A DNA stretch of 64,000 nucleotides, taken from positions 91,817 through 155,816 of the forward strand of contig NZ_JAOVZW010000019.1 of NCBI RefSeq assembly GCF_026460885.1, in the 5' to 3' direction. Under the pieces are notes generated by a model, which saw only the letters and a program-made list of their open reading frames with translations, searched no databases and was not told the origin of the DNA. A program made the position numbers and the translations under genes. Shown here in pieces: positions 51,814-59,880 of the stretch. The first letter of the stretch is position 1. Each line of letters begins with the position of its first letter. Source of the stretch: Chryseobacterium formosum (lineage in GTDB: Bacteria; Bacteroidota; Bacteroidia; Flavobacteriales; Weeksellaceae).

Positions 51814-52116
51814 TTAATTTATTGGTTTTAATTCTAAATATTGATCTTTTCCTAATGTAATATAAAATAATGCCAAGAAAGGATTTGTTCCGCTGAGATT
51901 ATATCTTAATATTCCATCCTCATTAATACTCAGATTAATCAAATTTGAAGTGCACCAATCAATTTTTGCTTTTAAAGCATGATTTCCGGGAGGGATTTCA
52001 AATTCCTTTGATTCACCATCTTTTATTTCTCCTATTCTTTTGTTGTCAAGAAGAATTTCTATTAAACGCAATTTATTTGAAAATTCTGATGATCGATTAA
52101 TAATTATTTTTGCCAT
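51814..52116 (-). CDS. Small protein with PEGA/DUF2846-like beta pattern
   Basis: The 100-residue protein has no signal peptide. It is a string of beta-strand-like segments (IEILLDNKRIGEIKDGESKEFEIPPGNHALKAKIDWC), of the type that presents a short loop such as DNKRIGEI and an IPPGNHAL turn, seen in PEGA and DUF2846 domains. The stop codon directly abuts the ung ATG. A partner function with Ung is not implied beyond co-transcription. Confidence 0.65.
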   Translation of the reverse strand: MAKIIINRSSEFSNKLRLIEILLDNKRIGEIKDGESKEFEIPPGNHALKAKIDWCTSNLINLSINEDGILRYNLSGTNPFLALFYITLGKDQYLELKPIN

Positions 52117-52180
52117 ATTTTGTTACCGTAATTCTAATATATTGTAGAGGTTTTTATTCGTCAAAAGGATAAGTAAGATA

Positions 52181-52684
52181 TTACTTCTTCAAACTAAAAA
52201 CCAAATTATCCGGAAAACCTTCATCTTCTCTCTCCTCTTCCAAGATAAAATTATGTTTTAAAAGAAGACCTTTTGAGTTTTCATTAAACTTATTGGTCAT
52301 AGCCACAATTTCCTGCAAATTTAATTCATTAAAACCAAAATTTAAAACAGCCTGTAAAGTTTCAGACATAATTCCTTTTCTGTGATATTCCGGTAGTAAT
52401 TCATAACCAACTTCTGCTTGTTTTCTGTCTTCCGAAAATTTCCAGAGACAAATTGTTCCGATAAGATTTGTTTGGTTTTTAAGTGAAATTCCCCAGTAAA
52501 CAGTTTCATTATTTTCAATCCTTTTTTTGATGGTTAAAATGAAATCCAACGCATCATAATTTGTCTTCGGAGGAATTCTTTTCACAAATTGATTGACAAC
52601 GTCATTGCCTCGAATTTTTAAAATATCCTCAACATGGCTTTCGTTAATGGGTTTTAAAATTAATCTTTCGGTTTCCAGTTTCAT
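52181..52684 (-). CDS. GNAT-family N-acetyltransferase (RimJ/RimL-like)
   Basis: The 167-residue protein has the N-terminal LETERLILKPI motif, the acetyl-CoA-binding turn EVGYELLPEYHRKGIMSETLQAVLNFGFNEL near residue 95, and the C-terminal NENSKGLLLKHNFILEEE segment, the RimJ/RimL branch. The substrate could be a protein N-terminus or a small molecule. It sits alone, with an intergenic repeat element further upstream. Confidence 0.9.
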   Translation of the reverse strand: MKLETERLILKPINESHVEDILKIRGNDVVNQFVKRIPPKTNYDALDFILTIKKRIENNETVYWGISLKNQTNLIGTICLWKFSEDRKQAEVGYELLPEYHRKGIMSETLQAVLNFGFNELNLQEIVAMTNKFNENSKGLLLKHNFILEEEREDEGFPDNLVFSLKK

Positions 52685-52730
52685 ATCTCAAATATAATAA
52701 AACCTTATTGAAGTTATTTTATATTTAAAT

Positions 52731-52862
52731 TGAACCATTAAGACCATTTAAGAAGTTAAATTTTAAGGAAAATCAAATAGATTTTTTTTGAATGCAGAAG
52801 GATAAAAGCGTAGCAGTGCTTAATATTCTTAAATCCTTCATAAAATCTTAATGTTTCAAAAT
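52731..52862. repeat. Diverged intergenic repeat, copy 2
   Basis: The block order GAACCATTAAG, GTTAAATTTTAAGGAAA, AGTGCTTAATATT, TAAATCCTT, TCTTAATGTTTCAAAAT is shared with 36213-36349. It lies between divergent GNAT and mutS2 genes. Confidence 0.6.
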
Positions 52863-52901
52863 TAAAAATACATTCTCAAATTATTTCATTTTCAAATTAA
52901 T

Positions 52902-52909
52902 TATCTTTG
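52902..52909 (+). promoter_or_regulatory. -7 element of mutS2, 4 bp from its start codon
   Basis: TATCTTTG is an exact TAnnTTTG match. The GTG start is at 52914, so the message would be nearly leaderless. A clear -33 TTTG was not seen. Confidence 0.6.
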
Positions 52910-52913
52910 CACT

Positions 52914-55061
52914 GTGTATATAAATAAAGAAGATTTAGACGAATTAGAGTTCCCGCAATTGCTCGCGGAAATTTCTCCTTTTGCGTACTCTCCGAAAACG
53001 AGAGATAAAATTCTTCAACTTCGTCCAATGGAAATTGACGAGGCAGAACTTTCCCTAAAAAAAACTTCCGAATATTTGTCGAGTTTTGAAAGTTCAAATG
53101 CTATTCCGTTTGATGAATATGAGGATATTGAAAGTGAGCTTAAATTAATGCTGATCGAAAATTATCGATTGGAGAACGTTGCTTTCATTAAAATAAAAAC
53201 GCTTACGGAACAAATCGGGAAACTACAGAAGTTTTTCCCAACCATGCCCGAAACTTTTCCTACGTTGATAAAGGATGTTTCTGTGCTTGAATTTAAAAAG
53301 GAAATCATTGATAAAGTTGATAAAGTTTTCAACCGTTTTGGCGAAGTCAAAAGTGAAGCTTCTCCAGCTTTAAAAACGTTGAGAGCTGAAATTCAATTGG
53401 CTAAAAAAGCAATTCAGGAGAATTTCAACAGGGTTTTATTCAATTATGGACAAAGCGATTTCTTGGATGATATCCGGGAAAGTATTATTGAAGATCAAAG
53501 AGTTTTGGCTGTAAAATCGGCGTATAAAAAAAGAGTTCCGGGAAGAGTTTTAGGACTTTCAAAAACTGGTTCTATTACTTATATTCAGCCAGATTCTGTA
53601 GTAAAACATTATTTTAAACTGAAAGAAGATCAGGAAGAAGAAAAAAAGGAAATCGACAAAATCCTGAGAAAACTGACTGCAGAATTGGCAGTTTTCCAAC
53701 CTCAGCTTTGGAGATATCAAATGTATATTTTCGATCTTGATTTAACAAGAGCCAAAGCAAAATTTGGAGAATTAATCAACGGAGTTTTACCTAAAATCAA
53801 CCGTCACAGAACGCTGAAATTAAGAGAAGCATTCCATCCTTTGTTATTTTTAAGAAACAAAGCAGAGAATAAAACTATTTTCTCGCAAACTTTAAGCTTA
53901 ACAGATGACAACAGAATTATCTGTATTTCCGGACCGAATGCGGGTGGGAAATCGATTACTTTAAAGACTGTAGGATTGCTTCAACTGATGATTCAGAGTG
54001 GAATTTTGGTTCCTACTCATCCAAAATCTGAAATGTTTTTCTTTGAGAAAATCATGACCGATATTGGGGATAATCAATCTATTGAAAATCATCTTTCGAC
54101 ATATTCTTCGAGATTAAAGAAAATGGGCGGAATCATTCGTGAAGCCGATGCCAATACGCTTTTATTGATTGACGAATTCGGAACTGGTTCTGATCCTGAA
54201 TTAGGTGGCGCTTTAGCCGAAAGTTTCCTTGAGTTTTTCTACGACAAGAAAAGTTTTGCCATTATTACAACGCACTACACCAACATTAAACTGGTAGTAG
54301 AAGAACTTCCGAATGCGCAAAATGCAGCAATGCTTTTCAACGAAGAAACGCTCGAACCGATGTACAAATTGGAAATCGGACAAGCAGGAAGTTCATTTAC
54401 CTTTGAAGTTGCTGAAAAAAATAAAATTCCAAGATTTATCATTCATTCTGCAAAGAAAAAAGTGGAACATGATATCGTGAATTTAGATAAAACGATTGTA
54501 AAGCTTCAACAGGAAAAATATGAAGTTGAAAAACTGAAAACTGATCTTGCCGAAAGAAAAGAATCTGTAGAAGACAAACGTGATAATCTACAAAAGCTAA
54601 ATGATCAGCTTCAGCAAAAACTCTTCAATTTCCAGAAATTATATGAAGAAGAACATCGAAAACTTCAGTTTGGAGGTAAGATTGAATCTTTTATCGACAG
54701 TTATGTAAAAGGGAAATCGAGGAAAGATGTAGTGAAAGATTTTGTGAAGATTCTGGAGCAGGAAAAATTTAGAAAAATTGGAGCAGATAAAGATGAAACC
54801 AAACGTCTTCAAGTTGTGAAAAGAAAAATAACACAACAACTGAAGAAAGAAGATGTCATTGAAAAAATCAGCGAAACCAACGAAAAAATTGAAGAAAAAC
54901 GTAAATCTGACCGTGAACTTTGGATGAAAATCGGGCAACGTGTTAGAATTACGGGAAGTACAAGTGTGGGAACAATTGAGAAGATTTCAAGAAATAAAGT
55001 GACTGTCAATTACGGAACCTTTAAAACATTGATTGATGCAGATGAATTGGAGAGAATTTAA
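52914..55061 (+). CDS. mutS2: MutS2-type ATPase without Smr domain
   Basis: The 715-residue protein begins at GTG 52914. It has MutS domain III-type helices (1-330) and a MutS domain V ATPase with Walker A GPNAGGKS at 340-347, the Walker B-like TLLLIDEFGTGSDPELGGAL near 415-435, and a TTHYTN motif near 447. A coiled-coil follows (about 510-580), then a KOW-like C-terminal segment, GQRVRITGSTSVGTIEKISRNKVTV (about 670-695). The Smr nuclease domain that ends typical MutS2 proteins of about 780 residues is absent. MutS2 acts at recombination intermediates and, in Bacillus, at stalled ribosomes. Confidence 0.92.
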   Translation: MYINKEDLDELEFPQLLAEISPFAYSPKTRDKILQLRPMEIDEAELSLKKTSEYLSSFESSNAIPFDEYEDIESELKLMLIENYRLENVAFIKIKTLTEQIGKLQKFFPTMPETFPTLIKDVSVLEFKKEIIDKVDKVFNRFGEVKSEASPALKTLRAEIQLAKKAIQENFNRVLFNYGQSDFLDDIRESIIEDQRVLAVKSAYKKRVPGRVLGLSKTGSITYIQPDSVVKHYFKLKEDQEEEKKEIDKILRKLTAELAVFQPQLWRYQMYIFDLDLTRAKAKFGELINGVLPKINRHRTLKLREAFHPLLFLRNKAENKTIFSQTLSLTDDNRIICISGPNAGGKSITLKTVGLLQLMIQSGILVPTHPKSEMFFFEKIMTDIGDNQSIENHLSTYSSRLKKMGGIIREADANTLLLIDEFGTGSDPELGGALAESFLEFFYDKKSFAIITTHYTNIKLVVEELPNAQNAAMLFNEETLEPMYKLEIGQAGSSFTFEVAEKNKIPRFIIHSAKKKVEHDIVNLDKTIVKLQQEKYEVEKLKTDLAERKESVEDKRDNLQKLNDQLQQKLFNFQKLYEEEHRKLQFGGKIESFIDSYVKGKSRKDVVKDFVKILEQEKFRKIGADKDETKRLQVVKRKITQQLKKEDVIEKISETNEKIEEKRKSDRELWMKIGQRVRITGSTSVGTIEKISRNKVTVNYGTFKTLIDADELERI

Positions 55062-55070
55062 TGCTTAAAA

Positions 55071-55559
55071 ATGACCGTAGAAACGCATATTACTTTTAAA
55101 GATTTCTTGAATTTCAATTTAAAAAATTCATTGCCAAGATTGATTATTTTTTCTTTAATCATTCTGGCTGTTTTGGGACTGAATTTATACAATACAGAAA
55201 TCGATACGAAAGAAATTTTCAGGTCTGCAATGATTTGGTTTGCTGTTCTGTTTGTTTTTATTGTTGTTCGCTCCTATTTCAGATTGAAAAATACATTTTA
55301 TTCGAATAAGAAAATTCAGGAAAAGATTGTTTATACTTTCACTAAAGAAAATATCCAAACGAAAGGCGAAACATTTGATGGAGATTTTACCTGGAAAACC
55401 GTTTATAAAGTAAAAGAAAACAAAGACTGGTTTTTGATTTATCAAAGTAAACTGACAATGAATATGGTTCCGAAAAAGTATTTTACGAAGGAACAGATTT
55501 TAGAACTTAGAAGCATAATCAAAAATAATAATGTGAAAGCCAAGCTTAGAACCACCTAA
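55071..55559 (+). CDS. YcxB-family membrane protein
   Basis: The 162-residue protein has two adjacent membrane helices (about 21-40 and 48-67), then a soluble domain with FDGDFTWKTVYKVKENKDWFLIYQSKLTMNMVPKKYFT, the YcxB-like pattern. The start is 9 bp after the mutS2 stop, so it is probably co-transcribed. A near-perfect hairpin with T-rich tail follows (55578-55617). The function is unknown. Confidence 0.8.
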   Translation: MTVETHITFKDFLNFNLKNSLPRLIIFSLIILAVLGLNLYNTEIDTKEIFRSAMIWFAVLFVFIVVRSYFRLKNTFYSNKKIQEKIVYTFTKENIQTKGETFDGDFTWKTVYKVKENKDWFLIYQSKLTMNMVPKKYFTKEQILELRSIIKNNNVKAKLRTT

Positions 55560-55630
55560 AATCAATAAAAAAATAAAAAAGGGAGTGTCTTAATTGATGC
55601 TCTCTTTCTTTTTATTGTTATTTTTGAAAA

Positions 55631-55909
55631 ATGCTTATCAGTTTAAAAGTATTATGGATTTTTTACAGGAAACTTTTGATTCCGGGAATTTTGTTTTCTG
55701 TCTTGCTTTCTTTTTCTCTTGGTTTCACGATACAGAATGTCAGTTTGTGTTTTCTTCTGCTATTTCCTTTGCTGCATTATTTTATTTATGAATTGAGATT
55801 AAAAAATGAATATTTATTCTATGCGAACTTTGGGTTTTCGAGAATCCAACTTTGGAGCATTACTATTTCTTTTGGAATCATCTTAAAATTTGTGAGTGCA
55901 TTTTTATGA
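55631..55909 (+). CDS. Small membrane protein, likely permease partner of an ABC ATPase
   Basis: The 92-residue protein has three hydrophobic helices (about 10-33, 36-52 and 70-92). Its stop overlaps the start of an ABC ATP-binding gene in an ATGA arrangement, so the two are translationally coupled. It is far too small to be a normal ABC permease and lacks a recognisable family motif. It may serve as a minimal membrane anchor or part of a multi-subunit transporter. A longer reading from 55594 in another frame is not supported. Confidence 0.6.
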   Translation: MLISLKVLWIFYRKLLIPGILFSVLLSFSLGFTIQNVSLCFLLLFPLLHYFIYELRLKNEYLFYANFGFSRIQLWSITISFGIILKFVSAFL

Positions 55910-56568
55910 GTAAACTTCACATTGACAGCATCACAAAATCTTTTGGCGAAAAAGATATTTTGAAAGACATTTATCTGCAGTTGGAAACTGGTAAAATTGC
56001 CGGACTTTTAGGTAGAAATGGTTGCGGAAAATCGACTTTATTTCATATTATTTTCGGAACAATTAAAGGTGATACACAATTTATTAAATTTAATAATGAA
56101 ATTCTAAAAAATCAATCTGACAGAAGAAACAAAATTGCTTATTTGCCACAAAACACGTTTCTACCGAAAAATATCAAGATTAAAAATCTCATCAAGCTGT
56201 TTTGCAACAAGGAAAATGTTGATGCAATTTCAGAATTAAATCCAATTCAACCATTTTTAAATGAAACTCCAAAAACACTTTCAGGAGGAGAATTAAGAAT
56301 TATAGAAACATTACTTATTATTTATTCAAAAGCAGAATTTATTTTGTTGGATGAACCTTTTCACAGTTTATCACCAAAAATAATTGCTGAATTAAAAACA
56401 ATCATTAAACAACAAACTGAAAATAAAGGTTTTATCATTTCAGATCATCAATATCATGATGTATTGGATATTTCTGATGACATTTTTCTTCTTTCAGACG
56501 GTTATTTAAGACCTATTGAAGATTTAAAAGAATTGAAACGGTTTAATTATCTTCCGAAAAATATTTAA
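55906..56568 (+). CDS. ABC transporter ATP-binding protein
   Basis: The 221-residue ATPase starts at ATG 55906, overlapping the small membrane-protein gene by 4 bp. The Walker A motif GRNGCGKST is at 36-44, the Q-loop near Gln82, the signature LSGGE at 125-129, Walker B FILLDEP at 145-151, and the switch His181. All residues needed for ATP hydrolysis are present. It resembles exporter or LptB-like ATPases, but the only encoded membrane partner is the 92-residue protein. Confidence 0.88.
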   Translation: MSKLHIDSITKSFGEKDILKDIYLQLETGKIAGLLGRNGCGKSTLFHIIFGTIKGDTQFIKFNNEILKNQSDRRNKIAYLPQNTFLPKNIKIKNLIKLFCNKENVDAISELNPIQPFLNETPKTLSGGELRIIETLLIIYSKAEFILLDEPFHSLSPKIIAELKTIIKQQTENKGFIISDHQYHDVLDISDDIFLLSDGYLRPIEDLKELKRFNYLPKNI

Positions 56569-56572
56569 TTTA

Positions 56573-56580
56573 TATCTTTG
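56573..56580 (+). promoter_or_regulatory. Putative -7 element for the secreted-protein gene at 56599
   Basis: TATCTTTG is an exact TAnnTTTG match 18 bp before the ATG. It makes the upstream TTG start at 56578 unlikely, since it would overlap the element. Confidence 0.55.
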
Positions 56581-56598
56581 AACTATAAATATTTTATA

Positions 56599-57396
56599 AT
56601 GACTTTCATAAACAAAGCAATCTATTTATCGATATTCAGTATTTTTTCTTTTGCACTGATCAATGCACAGAATAAAGTTCCTTTTGGCGTTGTAAAAGCA
56701 GAAGACGGCTATGCGATGGTGCGTGTACACAAAGAAGATTACCGTAAAATCGTTGATAAAATCAGAATGAAAAAAGGTGATGTTTTTGTTTATGTAAAGC
56801 CGGCTCCTGGAGAAACCGAATGGATTTGGATTAAATATCCTGAAAAAGAAGAGCTTCCAAAACCATTTGTGAGATACGATAGTCTTAATAAAGAAGGAAT
56901 GGTAAATAAAGGCCGTATTGCATTTATAGATCAGCTTCCAAAATTCACTCCGGTATTATCTAAAAACGGAAGATCAATTACTTTTACCGACAATAACAAT
57001 CCTAAAATTCCTGCCAATCAAAGAACGAAAGTGGTAATTGATATTTATCCTTCCAACGCAAAATTCAAAAAGCAGGAAAAAGATGCAGAAGGAAACATCG
57101 TTAAAATCGACAAACAAAAACCTTGGGGAATCAGCAAAGAACTTCCTGAAGATTTAACGGAAATAAAATCTGTGCGTGTTCAACAACCGGGAAGAGGTTC
57201 AGTTTTCGTGAGAGAAGGAATTAAAAATATGTTCCAGCCTACAAAAGATTTTGAAAACATGGGCGTAACTTCAATGGATGATGACCATATTTTTCTTTAT
57301 ATGATTAATGGATCAGGTGAAAACAGATACACAACTTTCTGGACGATTAAAGAAGGTAAAGCAATCAGCCAGATCGTTTTCAGCAATCCTGAATAA
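56599..57396 (+). CDS. Secreted protein, unknown function
   Basis: The predicted 265-residue protein has a signal peptide (MTFINKAIYLSIFSIFSFALINAQ). The mature region is basic and beta-rich, with VFVYVKPAPGETEWIWIKYPEKEELPKPFVRYDSLN and IDQLPKFTPVLSKNGRSITF segments I do not recognise. The ATG at 56599 is chosen over a TTG at 56578 that overlaps a -7 element. It is followed by the riboswitch region, which is on the same strand but has its own promoter. Confidence 0.75.
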   Translation: MTFINKAIYLSIFSIFSFALINAQNKVPFGVVKAEDGYAMVRVHKEDYRKIVDKIRMKKGDVFVYVKPAPGETEWIWIKYPEKEELPKPFVRYDSLNKEGMVNKGRIAFIDQLPKFTPVLSKNGRSITFTDNNNPKIPANQRTKVVIDIYPSNAKFKKQEKDAEGNIVKIDKQKPWGISKELPEDLTEIKSVRVQQPGRGSVFVREGIKNMFQPTKDFENMGVTSMDDDHIFLYMINGSGENRYTTFWTIKEGKAISQIVFSNPE

Positions 57397-57423
57397 TTCT
57401 TAGAAAATATCCTTTATTATTAG

Positions 57424-57431
57424 TACTTTTG
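57424..57431 (+). promoter_or_regulatory. Putative -7 element upstream of the cobalamin riboswitch
   Basis: TACTTTTG is an exact TAnnTTTG match. The aptamer begins about 50 bp downstream, so a transcript from here would contain all of it. Confidence 0.55.
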
Positions 57432-57482
57432 CAACCGAAAAGAATTAAGCTTTTAGGGAAAACCTTTTGCTTTTTACTTTTC

Positions 57483-57645
57483 AGGAAATTGGGTTTTGCT
57501 TAACGCAGATTAAAAGGGAATCGTGTGAAAATCACGTACTGTCGCGCAACTGTAAGTAACCAAAGTCTTTATAAAAAACCACTGTTTCGTATAAAAACGA
57601 AATGGGAAGGAATAAAGATGTTACAAGTCAGGAGACCTGCCTATT
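57483..57645 (+). ncRNA. Cobalamin riboswitch
   Basis: The conserved core is clear: AAAGGGAAT at 57513-57521, a GTGTGAAAATCACG hairpin, the CTGTCGCGCAACTGTAAG segment at about 57539-57556, and the B12 box AAGTCAGGAGACCTGCC at 57625-57641. The order and spacing fit the B12-binding aptamer. The next gene downstream, 126 bp beyond the B12 box, is a thioesterase, not a B12 uptake or synthesis gene. A small hairpin (CGGGAA with TTCCTG, 57698-57716) lies between; it has no T run, so an effect on translation is more likely than termination. See the finding. Confidence 0.9.
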
Positions 57646-57770
57646 TCTTTAGACAAAAACTTTCGCGATTTGAAGTTTATTGATCTTATAGTTTTTCGGG
57701 AATTTATGTTCCTGAATTATTCTGTGGATTCATATAATATTTCATTTTCGCTTTAATTTAATAATGAAAT

Positions 57771-58154
57771 ATGACTACAGAAGAAAGAATTCAATCATCG
57801 GAAACCCGAATTTTCAAAGCCGTTTTCCCAAATACAACCAATCATTATGACACCCTTTTCGGAGGAACTGCGATGCAATTGATGGATGAGGTTGCGTTTA
57901 TTACCGCTACAAGATTTGCTAGAAAACGCGTAGTAACTGTAAGCAGCGACAAAATTGATTTTAAAAAACCAATTCCTGCCGGAACGATTGTAGAATTAAT
58001 CGGAAAAGTTTCTCACGTTGGAAATACAAGTATGAAAGTAAGCGTAGAAATCTACACCGAGCAAATGTATTCTTATGAAAGAGAAAAAGCGATTGTGGGA
58101 GATTTTACTTTTGTGGCAATTGATGAATTTAAGAAACCAATTCAAATTCTATAA
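57771..58154 (+). CDS. Acyl-CoA thioesterase (hotdog fold, YciA/BACH type)
   Basis: The 127-residue protein is a single hotdog domain. FPNTTNHYDTLFGGTAMQLMDEVAFITATRFA contains the conserved N(H)xxxxxFGG and MDE motifs (the Asp/Glu is the catalytic acid). SSDKIDFKKPIPAGTIVELIGKVSHVGNTSMKVSVEI matches the second half. It hydrolyses acyl-CoA esters; the chain length is not predictable. It is downstream of the cobalamin riboswitch, which is unusual, and is followed by two hairpins. Confidence 0.93.
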   Translation: MTTEERIQSSETRIFKAVFPNTTNHYDTLFGGTAMQLMDEVAFITATRFARKRVVTVSSDKIDFKKPIPAGTIVELIGKVSHVGNTSMKVSVEIYTEQMYSYEREKAIVGDFTFVAIDEFKKPIQIL

Positions 58155-58161
58155 ATGAAAA

Positions 58162-58189
58162 AGTTTCGGAAACTTAGGTTTCCGAAACT
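58162..58189. terminator. Perfect 12-bp hairpin after the thioesterase gene
   Basis: AGTTTCGGAAAC (58162-58173) pairs exactly with GTTTCCGAAACT (58178-58189) around loop TTAG. It is likely a bidirectional stop between convergent genes. A second hairpin follows. Confidence 0.75.
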
Positions 58190-58212
58190 CAATTTCAAAT
58201 TATTTTTTTCGC

Positions 58213-58255
58213 AGTTTCGGTGGATTTTTCCATCGAAATTTTTATTTTTTAATAA
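58213..58255 (+). terminator. Second hairpin with long T-rich tail
   Basis: TTTCGGTGGA pairs with TCCATCGAAA (one G-T pair), followed on the plus strand by TTTTTATTTTTT. The tail overlaps the 3' end of the convergent T9SS gene. Confidence 0.65.
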
Positions 58256-59147
58256 TTTTTTTGGTGGTAGAAAGCCCTTCTTTATAATTAATTTTAAGCA
58301 TATAAACTCCAGAAGAAAGTTCTCTTATATCAATCTTATCATTATTTAATGAAAGATTATTTAAAACTTTTCTACCATTTAGATCCAATATATCAACAGA
58401 ATCAATAGTTAATTTAGTTTTAATTGTTACAAAATCAGATGCAGGATTTGGAGTAATTGAAGCGTCTCCCACTGTTCTTGCATCAGCAACTCCCAAATTC
58501 TGAGCAATTAAAGTAAGAATAGCTTTGTATTTCTTTCCTTGAACTTCAGTTGTTGCAGTTGAGTTAGGACCTGTATAGTTTGTTGGTGGATTTAGCGGAT
58601 CCGGATTAACGGTATCACTTCGATTAATTAATGTAACATCATTAGTATAATCAACAGTTTGATAGAAAGGATAAGTATTACCATTGTGTCCCGCAGCATT
58701 TTCATCAACTGTAATTACTAAATTCTGAGTTCCATTATAAGCAAATGGAGTCGCTAAAGTAATGGTAACTTCATTCCCCGTATAAGAAAGAGTTCCTGTC
58801 GTTAAAACTTTTTGCTGTTGTGAAACAGGAATCCATCCTGCTCCAGTTGTGCTTACTACATTTTGGAAACTAGTTGCATTTGTATGCCCAATCCAAACAT
58901 CAACCTGCGCTGTATTGCTTAATGAAGTAATAGGATTTTGCACATAAAATTTTAACTGCTGAATATTCATTGCAGGTCCAATTTCACTTGCCAAATAAAT
59001 CTGTTGAGACAAACTATATCCATAATAAATAGATATAGGAGTAGACAAACCAACATTCGAGTCCGTTCTGGTTCCCGAACCAATTGTTACTTGTGAATAA
59101 AACAAGTTTACCGCTAAAACGGCAATAGAAAGTAGAGTTTTTTTCAT
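58242..59147 (-). CDS. T9SS type A sorting-domain protein
   Basis: The 301-residue exported protein has a signal peptide (MKKTLLSIAVLAVNLFYSQ). A jelly-roll-like beta-rich domain (about 20-215) contains SQQIYLASEIGPAMNIQQLKFYVQNP and VDVWIGHTNATSFQNV segments. A type A T9SS C-terminal domain follows (ITPNPASDFVTIKT ... LSSGVYMLKINYKEG). It is expected on the cell surface or secreted. The ligand or substrate is not known. It is convergent with the thioesterase gene. Confidence 0.88.
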   Translation of the reverse strand: MKKTLLSIAVLAVNLFYSQVTIGSGTRTDSNVGLSTPISIYYGYSLSQQIYLASEIGPAMNIQQLKFYVQNPITSLSNTAQVDVWIGHTNATSFQNVVSTTGAGWIPVSQQQKVLTTGTLSYTGNEVTITLATPFAYNGTQNLVITVDENAAGHNGNTYPFYQTVDYTNDVTLINRSDTVNPDPLNPPTNYTGPNSTATTEVQGKKYKAILTLIAQNLGVADARTVGDASITPNPASDFVTIKTKLTIDSVDILDLNGRKVLNNLSLNNDKIDIRELSSGVYMLKINYKEGLSTTKKIIKK

Positions 59148-59289
59148 AAAATTTAATTAAAATAATTATTAAACAAATATATCAATTTAAAAATGATTAA
59201 AAATTAAATAAACAATAGAAGAAATAAATACAATACCATCACCAAATCACATAAAACAGTAAAGCTTTAATAATTCATTAATAAAAAAA

Positions 59290-59880
59290 TTATCTCAAAA
59301 CTTTCTCATTTTCCAAACTCAAATTCAGCAATGCCTGAAAAGCTTCTCCCATTTCATCGGAAGCTCGGCTGATTGCGTTTTCCAACATATTTCTGATTTG
59401 AAGTTCGGTCACTTTAGCTTCAGTCCAGCTTTTTCCGGAAGTGTGAGAATTTAAAATAAAAGGCATAATTCTATCAATTGCACAGGCAAAAATAGCATCA
59501 GGAGTTTGTTCTTCTTCAAATTCTAACCAAAGATTGAAAAACTCAGAGCGAAGCGGTTCATCTAAAATTCCGAAAATATTCTGAGCGGAAAGTTTTTCTC
59601 TTTCAAATTTCCCAACCATTGCAGCTTCATCGAAAAGGAAAGTATCTCCTGCTTCAATTTCCACCAAATCGTGAATAGAAAGCATTCTGATTACTCTTAA
59701 CAAGTCGATATCGGCTCTATTTTTAGCGTAAGGAAAAAGAATTTGCGCCAAAATAATAATCTGCCAAGAATGTTCTGCCGTATTTTCTCTTCTGGAATCA
59801 TCTGCATTATAATTTCTTCTCTGTACATTTTTCAGTGCATCAACTGCAACGATAAAATCGATTTCTTTCTGTATTTTCAT
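59290..59880 (-). CDS. HD-domain phosphohydrolase (YfbR-like)
   Basis: The 196-residue protein has the metal-binding HD motif set: His37 in ENTAEHSWQ, His70-Asp71 in LSIHDLVEIEAGD, and a later Asp in CAIDRIMPFILN. This is the YfbR/HDDC2 type, 5'-deoxynucleotidase-like. The substrate is probably a nucleoside monophosphate by family analogy. Its start codon overlaps the stop of the upstream gene by one base, so the two are coupled. Confidence 0.87.
   Translation of the reverse strand: MKIQKEIDFIVAVDALKNVQRRNYNADDSRRENTAEHSWQIIILAQILFPYAKNRADIDLLRVIRMLSIHDLVEIEAGDTFLFDEAAMVGKFEREKLSAQNIFGILDEPLRSEFFNLWLEFEEEQTPDAIFACAIDRIMPFILNSHTSGKSWTEAKVTELQIRNMLENAISRASDEMGEAFQALLNLSLENEKVLR

Noticed and set aside
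55594..55791. A 65-codon frame overlapping the 92-residue membrane-protein gene
   Set aside because: The 92-codon frame is coupled to the ABC ATPase by an ATGA overlap and gives three clean helices, so the other frame is a shadow.
57698..57716. A terminator as expression platform of the cobalamin riboswitch
   Set aside because: The CGGGAA/TTCCTG hairpin is only 6 bp and lacks a T run, so transcription termination is not supported.
58155..58349. A 64-codon frame directly after the thioesterase gene
   Set aside because: It runs through two terminator hairpins and the 3' end of a convergent T9SS gene. Its product is a Phe/Lys-rich string typical of T-rich non-coding DNA.
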